From Erysipelotrichaceae bacterium (GTDB lineage Bacteria > Bacillota_I > Bacilli_A > Erysipelotrichales > Erysipelotrichaceae), in the NCBI GenBank assembly GCA_017614055.1, contig JAGACP010000177.1, forward strand, positions 1 to 7,336: a stretch of DNA of 7,336 nucleotides, in the 5' to 3' direction. Positions 1-5,570 of the stretch are shown piece by piece. A program made the translations under genes and the position numbers. Position 1 is the stretch's first letter, and every line of letters begins with the position of its first letter. A model generated the notes under the pieces. It was not told the DNA's origin, did not search any database, and saw only the letters and a program-made list of their open reading frames with translations.

Positions 1-780
1 CACCGCGTCGCCCAATCCGCCGATGGTTCCGTGTTCTTCCGCAGTGACGATCGCACCGGTTTCTGCCGCAGCTTTGATGATGATTTCCTCATCGATCGGC
101 TTGATGGTGTGGATATCGATGACTCTGACATCGATTCCCTCTGCCGCGAGCGCTTCCGCCGCTTCGTAGGCTTTGCTCACCATGATGCCCGTAGCGATGA
201 TGGTAACATCCTTGCCGTCGCGGATGAGATTGCCTTTGCCCAGTATGATCTCGTCATCTTCACCGTAGAATACCGGAACCGCTGCCCTGCCGATCCTGAA
301 GTAGCACGGGCCTTCCATTTCGATGATCTGCCGAAGCAGTTTCTTTGTGGCCACTGCATCGGACGGATTGACAACCGTCATTCCCGGAATCGTTCTCATG
401 AGCGCGATGTCTTCGAAGGTCTGATGGCTCGCGCCGTCTTCTCCGACCGTGATGCCCGCATGGGACGCGCAGACCTTGACGTTTGCTCCCGTGTAGCCGA
501 TGGAATTTCTGATGATCTCAAAGGCTCTTCCTGTGGCGAACATGGCGAAAGTGCTGGCACATACGATCTTGCCGCTCAGGGCCAGTCCAGCCGCGGCGCC
601 GTACATGTTCTGTTCTGCGATACCCATGTTGAAGAACCTGTCCGGATACTCCTTCGCGAACATACCTGTCTTGGTAGAACCGGAAAGGTCCGCGTCCATG
701 ACTACCAGATTATCATATTCTTTTCCAAGCTCGACGAGTTCCTCGCCGTACGCCTGTCTTGTTGCGATTTTATCAGCCAT
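1..780 (-). CDS. transketolase, C-terminal subunit (partial, 3' end beyond the left edge)
   Basis: This is the second half of a split transketolase, which moves two-carbon ketol units between sugar phosphates in the non-oxidative pentose phosphate pathway (cytoplasm, thiamine diphosphate cofactor). Translation from the ATG at 780 gives 260 codons in frame to the window edge; the family is usually about 310 residues, so roughly 50 are missing. Visible landmarks are MGIAEQNM around residues 52-59, whose Glu56 matches the catalytic glutamate that activates thiamine diphosphate, then SHAGITVGEDGASHQ (106-120), IPGMTVVNPSDA (131-142) and YFRIGR (160-165). The last is the pyrimidine-domain phosphate-contact region. 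The start is set by AAGGAG 8 nt upstream. It lies 34 bp downstream of the N-terminal subunit gene with no terminator between, so the two are co-transcribed and should form the active enzyme together. A DXS-like or pyruvate dehydrogenase E1-beta-like role is much less likely given the partner. Confidence 0.93.
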   Translation of the reverse strand, partial: MADKIATRQAYGEELVELGKEYDNLVVMDADLSGSTKTGMFAKEYPDRFFNMGIAEQNMYGAAAGLALSGKIVCASTFAMFATGRAFEIIRNSIGYTGANVKVCASHAGITVGEDGASHQTFEDIALMRTIPGMTVVNPSDAVATKKLLRQIIEMEGPCYFRIGRAAVPVFYGEDDEIILGKGNLIRDGKDVTIIATGIMVSKAYEAAEALAAEGIDVRVIDIHTIKPIDEEIIIKAAAETGAIVTAEEHGTIGGLGDAV

Positions 781-814
781 ATTATTATCTCCTTCATGCC
801 GTTCGTCGTATTAA

Positions 815-1642
815 CTAAAGCGCAGCCTTTGCTGCTTCCAGTTCTTCCAGAGCCTGCTGTGTCTGTTCATCGTTCGGTGCCTTGCCATGCCATCCTGCCT
901 GATCTTCCATGAACGATACGCCTTTGCCCTTAATTGTTTTGGCTACGATGACGGTCGGCTTACCTTTGCATTCTCTTGCCTTTGCAAAGGCATCGAGAAT
1001 CTGCTGCATGTCGTGGCCGTCGATATCTATGACATTCCATCCGAAACCGGCGAACTTGTCGCCGACAGGTGCGACTTTCATAACGTCGTCGTTTCTGCCG
1101 TCGATCTGCAGACCGTTGTTGTCGACGATCGCTGCCAGATTGTCCAGACCGTAGTGAACCGCGGACATGGCCGTCTCCCAGATCAGTCCTTCCTGCAGTT
1201 CTCCGTCTCCGAGAACAGCATAGATCCTGCCCGGATCTTCATCCAGCTTATTTGCCATTGCCATGCCTGCCGCAACGCTGAAGCCCTGCCCGAGAGATCC
1301 TGTCGCCATCTCGATGCCCGGTATCTTCATGTTCGGATGCCCCTGGAACCTGGATCCGATCTTACGGAGATTCTCTGTGAAATCATCCATATCGAAGTAT
1401 CCTGTAATGCCCATCGCCGAAAGCTGTGCCGGTCCTGCGTGACCCTTCGAGAATATGCACTTATCCCTGCCCTTCATATGCGGATCCTTCGGGTCGATGT
1501 TCATTTCGTCGAAATAGAGCACCGTGACGATATCGGCCATGGAAAGCGATCCGCCCGGATGTCCGGATCCTGCATTGTGAAGCGCTTTGATGATGCCTAT
1601 GCGCACATCTGCTGCAGTCTTTTCAAGTTCTCTGATGTCCAT
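815..1642 (-). CDS. transketolase, N-terminal (thiamine diphosphate-binding) subunit
   Basis: This 275-residue protein is the first half of a split transketolase and is full length for that subunit type. It carries the diphosphate side of the thiamine site. SGHPGG (residues 26-31), FSKGHAG (64-70) and GHPN (101-104) supply histidines (28, 68, 102) typical of transketolases. MATGSLGQG (112-120) follows. The GDG...NN thiamine diphosphate/Mg2+ motif runs from GDGEL at 145-149 to VDNN at 173-176. The ATG at 1642 has GGAGG about 10 nt upstream. The gene is first in a two-gene operon with the C-terminal subunit and has its own promoter at 1706-1734. It catalyses the xylulose 5-phosphate/ribose 5-phosphate and erythrose 4-phosphate exchanges. 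Split transketolases are common in Clostridia and archaea, so the split is not a frameshift. The two reading frames are separated by a real stop, a 34 bp gap and a fresh ribosome binding site. Confidence 0.95.
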   Translation of the reverse strand: MDIRELEKTAADVRIGIIKALHNAGSGHPGGSLSMADIVTVLYFDEMNIDPKDPHMKGRDKCIFSKGHAGPAQLSAMGITGYFDMDDFTENLRKIGSRFQGHPNMKIPGIEMATGSLGQGFSVAAGMAMANKLDEDPGRIYAVLGDGELQEGLIWETAMSAVHYGLDNLAAIVDNNGLQIDGRNDDVMKVAPVGDKFAGFGWNVIDIDGHDMQQILDAFAKARECKGKPTVIVAKTIKGKGVSFMEDQAGWHGKAPNDEQTQQALEELEAAKAAL

Positions 1643-1705
1643 ACGCTGGTTTCCTCCAAATATTGTTTATCAATCAGTAAAAATACTCATTCTATAACAA
1701 GATAT

Positions 1706-1734
1706 AGTATACATGAAAGGAACTCCTATTACAA
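1706..1734 (-). promoter_or_regulatory. sigma-70-type promoter of the transketolase operon
   Basis: On the minus strand a -35 element TTGTAA (1729-1734) is followed after exactly 17 bp by TATACT (1706-1711), matching 4/6 and 5/6 of the consensus. Transcription would begin near 1699, leaving a leader of about 57 nt before the transketolase ATG at 1642. The -35 element lies inside the inner part of the inverted repeat at 1719-1744. Confidence 0.7.
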
Positions 1735-1744
1735 TAAGAGTTCC
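1719..1744 (-). terminator. inverted repeat after nnrD: probable hairpin terminator and/or operator over the transketolase -35
   Basis: A perfect 7-bp inverted repeat, GGAACTC / GAGTTCC, with 12 nt between. On the minus strand the inner bases can pair further (one wobble plus three A-T pairs), leaving a UGUA loop, so the RNA stem could reach about 11 bp. It is followed by TTTCATG, a poor U-tract. It starts 48 bp past the nnrD stop, where a terminator is expected. As DNA it covers the -35 box and part of the spacer of the transketolase promoter, so it could equally be a repressor site. The sequence does not decide between these. Confidence 0.5.
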
Positions 1745-1792
1745 CCGAAATTCACACGATATTCACAATTCGTTTTGTATTTTTACTGCTTT

Positions 1793-2653
1793 TTACAGTT
1801 CCTTGAACGCTGCCGCGACGGCGTCTGCGATGTCCGCCGACGTCATGCCGTATTCGCCGATGTTCTCCGCAGCAATATCTCCTGCCAGACCGTGCAGAAA
1901 GGCTGCAGCGCAGACTCTCTCGCCCGGCGCGGCCGTGAGCTGTTTCTGCGCGAGCAGCGAAGCGATCATCCCGCTCAGCACATCCCCGCTGCCGCCCGTT
2001 GCCATACCCGGATTGCCCGTTGGGTTTTCCCAGACTTCCAGATTGTTTACGGTCCCATCGCAGATCAGTGTCGGAGCGCCTTTCAGGAGCACGATGCCAC
2101 CCGTCTTCACGGTCAGTTCTGTGGCTGCTTTCTCACGCCCAAGTTCCCTGCAGGACCCCAATCCAAAAGCATCCAGCATTCTGGTGGCCTCTCCCGGATG
2201 GGGCGTAAAGACTGTACTGCCCTGCCGGCTTTTGATATCTTCCAGTTCACCGTATTTACAGAGACAATTGATGCCGTCCGCATCGATGACCAGCGGTCCA
2301 GCATAGTCATGAATGACCCTGTAGATGAGCGCCATGCTCTCCTCGCTGACACCCAGTCCTGGTCCGATGCATATAGCGTCATAGACGGAGAGGTCTGCTT
2401 TTGCAGCTTCTTCCCTGTTGATGCACATAGCCTCAGGAACGGTGATCTGCAATATGTTGAAGAGTTCGTCAGGAACGGAAACCTTGACCAGTCCTGCGCC
2501 GGAGTACAGCGCTCCACGGGTTGCCAGAACAGCTGCGCCGGCCATCCCCTTCGAGCCGGCGATGATCAGTACGCGCCCTGCCTGGCCTTTATGCATATCA
2601 TAAGGTCTGTCTGTGATGATGTTTTCGACAAAATCAGTTGTTATCTGTTTCAT
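1793..2653 (-). CDS. nnrD: ADP-dependent (S)-NAD(P)H-hydrate dehydratase
   Basis: This 286-residue ribokinase-fold enzyme repairs the S form of hydrated NADH/NADPH, damaged forms made by heat or by side reactions of dehydrogenases. It dehydrates them back to NAD(P)H at the expense of ADP in bacteria. Family signatures are seen in order: VLIIAGSKGMAGAAVLA (residues 28-44), GPGLG (97-101), LVIDADGIN (121-129), FTPHPGEATRML (149-160) and GNPGMATGGSGDVLSG (213-228). The last is the nucleotide-binding signature, with the conserved GSGD aspartate at 224. The length fits a stand-alone dehydratase. The epimerase (NnrE) domain fused to it in E. coli is absent, so a separate epimerase would be needed elsewhere. 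The ATG at 2653 has AAGGGAG 5 nt upstream, inside the 3' end of the preceding gene, and the two reading frames overlap by 20 bp. It is therefore translated as the last gene of a three-gene unit. Confidence 0.93.
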   Translation of the reverse strand: MKQITTDFVENIITDRPYDMHKGQAGRVLIIAGSKGMAGAAVLATRGALYSGAGLVKVSVPDELFNILQITVPEAMCINREEAAKADLSVYDAICIGPGLGVSEESMALIYRVIHDYAGPLVIDADGINCLCKYGELEDIKSRQGSTVFTPHPGEATRMLDAFGLGSCRELGREKAATELTVKTGGIVLLKGAPTLICDGTVNNLEVWENPTGNPGMATGGSGDVLSGMIASLLAQKQLTAAPGERVCAAAFLHGLAGDIAAENIGEYGMTSADIADAVAAAFKEL

Positions 2654-2981
2654 GTTTGCTCCCTTTTTTCGCCATGGACCGCAGTTTGTCCGCGGCCTGA
2701 CGGTTCACACGCATCAGAACACGTCCTCTGTGCTTGGTGTAGACTGCCAGATCCTCATGCAAAAAAGCCTCATCCTTTGTCTCGATTCTGGCGACGTCGC
2801 CGTCCCGGACCTCAAATGTGATTGGATTGTCCTCAAGTCTCACGACGATACCGATCCGCAGCCTGTCATTGGGACTGACTGCGAAGTATTCTGTTTCATC
2901 CTTATCGATCAGCCAGTAAACGAAACTGCCGTCGTATGTTCCGCCGACGACTCTGCCGATCGGAGCGATATGTTTCGCCAT
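2634..2981 (-). CDS. hypothetical protein, 115 residues, upstream of and overlapping nnrD
   Basis: I do not recognise this family. The protein has no signal peptide or membrane span. Residues 1-80 alternate hydrophobic and charged residues as in a small beta-rich domain (VVGGTYDGSFVYWLIDKD near residues 11-28, then LRIGIVVRLEDNPITFEVRDGDVARIE). The last 35 residues are basic (KHRGRVLMRVNRQAADKL, then KKGSKH), which could suit contact with nucleic acid or another protein; that is inference only. The start at 2981 follows GAGG with 6 nt spacing. The 3' end overlaps nnrD by 20 bp, and the gene lies 31 bp after the 163-residue gene, so all three probably share one transcript. The real-gene call rests on the good ribosome binding site, the tight spacing and the overlap, not on homology. 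Confidence 0.8.
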   Translation of the reverse strand: MAKHIAPIGRVVGGTYDGSFVYWLIDKDETEYFAVSPNDRLRIGIVVRLEDNPITFEVRDGDVARIETKDEAFLHEDLAVYTKHRGRVLMRVNRQAADKLRSMAKKGSKHETDNN

Positions 2982-2997
2982 TCGTCACCTCACGAAT
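2980..2997 (-). promoter_or_regulatory. small hairpin presenting the ribosome binding site of the 115-residue gene
   Basis: On the minus strand ATTCGT (2992-2997) and ACGAAT (2980-2985) can pair, with GAGGTG as the 6-nt loop. The loop holds the Shine-Dalgarno sequence, and the 3' arm includes the first two bases of the ATG (2981, 2980). A short stem like this could modulate start-codon access. It may also be chance, since it is only 6 bp. Confidence 0.35.
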
Positions 2998-3012
2998 CCG
3001 TCCTTCTTTTCA

Positions 3013-3504
3013 TTATGCGTTGAGCAGGCTGAAATCTCCCGTCACAGCGTCGAACAGTATGTGGAAGGTCTCTTTATCGTCATTGAGACATTCCACAATG
3101 AAAAACGGTTTATACACGAGCTCATCATTTTCATACTCGATGTCCGGTATGTTCAGTACCCGCTTCGCTTTCTGGATTTCACCGTAAACTGTGCGAGGCG
3201 CGTCCTTGATTGCCTGCATCTTGTCGATTTTAACAGGGATCAGTGTACTTTCTTCCACGTCGGTCATGACGAATTCACCTCTTGACCGCGCCATGGAATA
3301 CTGCCCTCTCCACATGTCGCACATGACCAGAACGTTCTCAGACAATCTCTCCAGCTTGCCTCTGTATTTCACCTCGAATTCAATGAGAAGATACGGATAA
3401 AACAACAGATCCATCTTCTCAATGGTGAAATGCGTGCTTCTCTTGTAAAGGCGTTCAAATGCGTCCTGCATCTTGTAGCCGTTTTTCATGCATTTGATTT
3501 CCAT
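3013..3504 (-). CDS. hypothetical protein, 163 residues, possibly read from a leaderless mRNA
   Basis: I do not recognise this protein. It is soluble by composition, with no signal peptide or long hydrophobic segment. Notable segments are YLLIEFEVKYRG in the first third, a central VEESTLIPVKIDKMQAIKDAP, and a C-terminal FFIVECLNDDKETFHILFDAVTGDF. That last stretch is loosely reminiscent of PepSY-type beta endings (aromatic strand, then DAVTGD), but too little matches to name it. The frame opens at a TTG at 3522 that overlaps the -10 box, so it cannot be the start. The ATG at 3504 is the first plausible start but has no Shine-Dalgarno sequence, and the -10 box places transcription initiation on its A. 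ATGs at 3489 and 3471 are alternatives with no better ribosome binding site. It is first in the unit with the 115-residue gene and nnrD. Confidence 0.75.
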   Translation of the reverse strand: MEIKCMKNGYKMQDAFERLYKRSTHFTIEKMDLLFYPYLLIEFEVKYRGKLERLSENVLVMCDMWRGQYSMARSRGEFVMTDVEESTLIPVKIDKMQAIKDAPRTVYGEIQKAKRVLNIPDIEYENDELVYKPFFIVECLNDDKETFHILFDAVTGDFSLLNA

Positions 3505-3510
3505 GGCTAG

Positions 3511-3521
3511 ATTATACCACA
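3511..3521 (-). promoter_or_regulatory. extended -10 promoter for the 163-residue gene, 115-residue gene and nnrD
   Basis: On the minus strand TGTGG directly precedes a perfect TATAAT (3511-3516). This is the TRTGn extended -10 of Gram-positive sigma-A promoters. No recognisable -35 exists at the right distance, where the hexamer is GGCAAA and falls within the hairpin at 3524-3544. Counting from the -10, +1 falls on 3504, the A of the ATG. Confidence 0.65.
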
Positions 3522-3523
3522 AA

Positions 3524-3544
3524 GGCCGGGCGATTTGCCCGGCC
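3524..3544 (-). terminator. GC-rich hairpin after the symporter gene, probable weak intrinsic terminator
   Basis: GGCCGGGC and GCCCGGCC form a perfect 8-bp stem around a 5-nt loop (AAATC on the minus strand). It lies 36 bp past the symporter stop and is followed by TTTGTGG, which is only a three-U tract. Position and stem strength fit a terminator for the symporter transcript; the short U run suggests leaky termination. It ends exactly 7 nt before the -10 box of the next gene. Confidence 0.65.
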
Positions 3545-3580
3545 AGTGTTGTTTTTGAGTGGTTGCTGCTTTTGCAGTCT

Positions 3581-5170
3581 TTATACCGGCTGGAATCCTC
3601 TCTCTTCCATGTAGGATGAATCCTTCAGGAACGTGAGAACGCCGTTCGTTTCCGGAGCGATGTCCTTGTAGTTTGCTGTCGCAAGTCCCGCAGGAATCTT
3701 GGTCTTGCAGGCTGCTCTTTCGACCAGATCCTGCATTTCCTTTGTTGGCGGCTTGCCGATCAGCGAACCGATGATGTACGCCGCGATCGATACGATGATT
3801 CCGATGAAGAATGTATGCATTCCCGTCGGGCCTGCAAGTCCTGCAGCTTCCCAGATGATCGAGATGATACATCCGCAGATCATCGATGCAACGCATCCCG
3901 TCGTGTTGCCTCTCTTCCACCAGACCGCGCCGACATAGGATGGCAGGAATGATGATCCGAGAGTACTGAATGAGAATACAACGAGGCTGAATACTCCAGG
4001 AGGTCTCAGCAGTGCGATGATGATGGATACAACACCTACGACCAGGATACAGATCCTCGATACGCTCATCAACTGCTTGTCTGTAGCATTCTTGTTGATA
4101 TATCTCTGATAGATGTCACGGCCGAGCATGGTGCCCATGAGCATCAGCTGCGCGTCAGCGGTACTCATGATCGCCGACATGATTGCTACCAGTACGATGG
4201 CTGCCAGCACGCCAGGCAGCAGCGTATATGCCAGGGTCAGTACGACCATCTCAGGGTCTTCGATATTCGGCAGGAGCAGAATTCCCATCAGACCCATGAT
4301 GTACGGAACGAAGATGAACAACTGGTTCCATACCGTAGCGATAACGACTGTCTGCTTCGCCAGTTTCGGGCTCTCCATTGCCATATGCCTGATGACGACG
4401 TGAGGAAGTCCCATATAGCCGATCAGGTATACGCCGACGGCTCCTGCAACAACGCCCCATTGTCCGAGGTACATGTTGCCTTTGCCCCACATACCGGTGA
4501 GGGTCGGGTCGAGTGCTGTCAGCTGTTCATTCAGACCGGTCAGTCCGCCGACCTGATGCCATGCGAGCACGAAGATCATGATCATCGAGCATACCATGAC
4601 GATGCCCTGGATGAAGTCCGTCCAGGCAACTGCCAGATATCCGCCTGCGAACGTGTAGAATACGATTACGCCGGCACCGATGATGATCGCGACCGGAAGA
4701 GGAACTCCCAGCAGCGCGCACATGGTCTTTCCTGCTGACAGGAACTGTGCCAGTACATATCCGTATACGAAGCAGATGGCAATCGCGGCTGCAATCGCTC
4801 TGGTCGCAGGACCAGGATATCGTTTCTCAATATATTCGATTGGTGAAAGGCATCCGAGATAGTATGAGAGTCTTCTCATTCTCTTGCCCAGGATACCTAC
4901 GTTGAAGATGGCGCCGCCGCCGTCTCCGACCGCATACCAGAGGGTGAAATACCCTTCTTTGTATGTCTGTGCAGGGCCACCCATGAACATATATCCCGAC
5001 ATGGATGTGGTCTGCAGTGTGAGGGCTGTCAGAACGGAGCCTATCTTTCTTCCGCCGAGCAGATAGTCCTCAGATGTCTTACTGTGCTTCGCCCAGTAAA
5101 CACCGATTCCGATCATACCGCACAGATAGATCAAAAGAACTACATATTCGGTAACTCCTCCTCCGATCAT
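3581..5170 (-). CDS. sodium:solute symporter, PutP/PanF-like (SSS family), substrate unknown
   Basis: This is a 529-residue polytopic membrane transporter with about 13 hydrophobic spans, which would couple uptake of a small solute to the sodium gradient. SSS landmarks are GGRKIG (39-44, matching PutP Arg40), TTSMSGYMFMG (54-64, first core helix), AVAWTDFIQG (180-189, matching the PutP WTD Asp187) and AIMSTADAQL (333-342). In the last, Ala333, Ser336 and Thr337 align with the PutP Na2 sodium ligands Ala337, Ser340 and Thr341. PutP Asp55 and Trp59 appear as Ser56 and Tyr60, so proline is not a safe substrate call. The C-terminal 55 residues form a soluble tail. The ATG overlaps the stop of the preceding small membrane protein gene (ATGA), indicating translational coupling, with GGTGAGG as its ribosome binding site. 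Pantothenate, an amino acid or a carboxylate are all possible substrates. Confidence 0.88.
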   Translation of the reverse strand: MIGGGVTEYVVLLIYLCGMIGIGVYWAKHSKTSEDYLLGGRKIGSVLTALTLQTTSMSGYMFMGGPAQTYKEGYFTLWYAVGDGGGAIFNVGILGKRMRRLSYYLGCLSPIEYIEKRYPGPATRAIAAAIAICFVYGYVLAQFLSAGKTMCALLGVPLPVAIIIGAGVIVFYTFAGGYLAVAWTDFIQGIVMVCSMIMIFVLAWHQVGGLTGLNEQLTALDPTLTGMWGKGNMYLGQWGVVAGAVGVYLIGYMGLPHVVIRHMAMESPKLAKQTVVIATVWNQLFIFVPYIMGLMGILLLPNIEDPEMVVLTLAYTLLPGVLAAIVLVAIMSAIMSTADAQLMLMGTMLGRDIYQRYINKNATDKQLMSVSRICILVVGVVSIIIALLRPPGVFSLVVFSFSTLGSSFLPSYVGAVWWKRGNTTGCVASMICGCIISIIWEAAGLAGPTGMHTFFIGIIVSIAAYIIGSLIGKPPTKEMQDLVERAACKTKIPAGLATANYKDIAPETNGVLTFLKDSSYMEERGFQPV

Positions 5171-5349
5171 TCGTCCTCACCCCCTTCTTTCTTGAGTGAG
5201 GCCTGCCACTCGTCATAAGCCTTTTCCCATGCTTCTTCTTTCTTGTCGTTCTTGCCCATAACAAAATACATGATGATCGCGATGATCGTATAGGTTACAG
5301 GCCACGAGAGGAACGCGAAGAAGACATGAGGTTCCAGTCCAAATATCAT
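5167..5349 (-). CDS. small single-span membrane protein, symporter accessory subunit
   Basis: This 60-residue protein has one hydrophobic span (about residues 9-31, VFFAFLSWPVTYTIIAIIMY and onward) and then a highly charged, mostly helical tail (KNDKKEEAWEKAYDEWQ). It overlaps the symporter start by 4 bp (ATGA), so the two are made in step. Short membrane proteins encoded immediately before SSS-family transporters are a recurring arrangement; E. coli YhdT next to PanF is a comparable but longer, two-span case. The likely role is assembly, stability or regulation of the symporter in the cytoplasmic membrane. The start is secure: AAGGAGG lies 5 nt upstream of the ATG at 5349. No catalytic residues are seen. 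Confidence 0.85.
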   Translation of the reverse strand: MIFGLEPHVFFAFLSWPVTYTIIAIIMYFVMGKNDKKEEAWEKAYDEWQASLKKEGGEDE

Positions 5350-5414
5350 ATCCTCCTCCTTTCAACAGTAACGGGTAAACGAATGATTTGTGCACGAACA
5401 ATTATTGCTGATTC

Positions 5415-5423
5415 ATTATACCA
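5415..5423 (-). promoter_or_regulatory. extended -10 promoter of the small membrane protein and symporter operon
   Basis: On the minus strand TGG precedes a perfect TATAAT (5415-5420), forming the extended -10 TGGTATAAT. The hexamer at 17-bp spacing is TAAATG (5438-5443), a poor -35, preceded by a very AT-rich stretch (about 5441-5462) that could act as an UP element. Transcription would begin near 5408, giving a leader of about 58 nt. Confidence 0.65.
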
Positions 5424-5464
5424 CCGATGACTTCATTCATTTATATAATTAAAATATTAACAAT

Positions 5465-5482
5465 GCAGTTATGCATAATTGC
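5465..5482. promoter_or_regulatory. 18-bp palindrome GCAGTTATGCATAATTGC upstream of the symporter promoter
   Basis: The centre TTATGCATAA (5469-5478) is a perfect palindrome, and GCA/TGC on the outside also pair, with one mismatch between. It sits about 57-74 bp before the predicted symporter start, a place typical for an activator site. A closely similar element lies upstream of gdhA at 7074-7091. Confidence 0.45.
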
Positions 5483-5500
5483 CTGTCTTAGTCTATTCTG

Positions 5501-5532
5501 AAAAAAAGGACCGATGCCTGAGCATCGGTCCT
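5501..5532 (-). terminator. strong intrinsic terminator of gdhA
   Basis: On the minus strand AGGACCGATGC (5522-5532) pairs perfectly with GCATCGGTCCT (5507-5517) around a TCAG tetraloop, an 11-bp stem followed directly by a run of seven T (5501-5507). It lies 38 bp after the gdhA stop codon and should separate gdhA from the symporter operon. Confidence 0.95.
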
Positions 5533-5570
5533 CCGTAAGTCATTCTGTTATGCCGAATCAGCAGCCCCGA

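Noticed and set aside
780..815. Possible frameshift splitting a single transketolase gene
   Set aside because: A stop codon, a 34-bp gap and a new AAGGAG site with ATG are present, and each half matches the standard subunit boundary of naturally split transketolases.
31..912. A 293-codon open frame on the plus strand
   Set aside because: It is antisense to the transketolase C subunit, with low-complexity Asp/Arg-rich composition and no ribosome binding site.
887..2821. A 644-codon open frame on the plus strand
   Set aside because: It lies antisense to the transketolase N subunit and nnrD, both with clear family motifs. Its translation is rich in Cys, His and Arg with no domain, and it crosses a promoter region. 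It is a by-product of codon bias on the other strand.
3505..3522. TTG start at 3522 for the hypothetical gene (169 residues)
   Set aside because: The six extra codons are made of the TGTGG-TATAAT promoter element and have no ribosome binding site.
3507..3920. A 137-codon minus-strand open frame overlapping the symporter 3' end
   Set aside because: It is out of frame with the symporter and crosses its stop and the hairpin. Its His/Arg/Gly-rich sequence has no recognisable fold.
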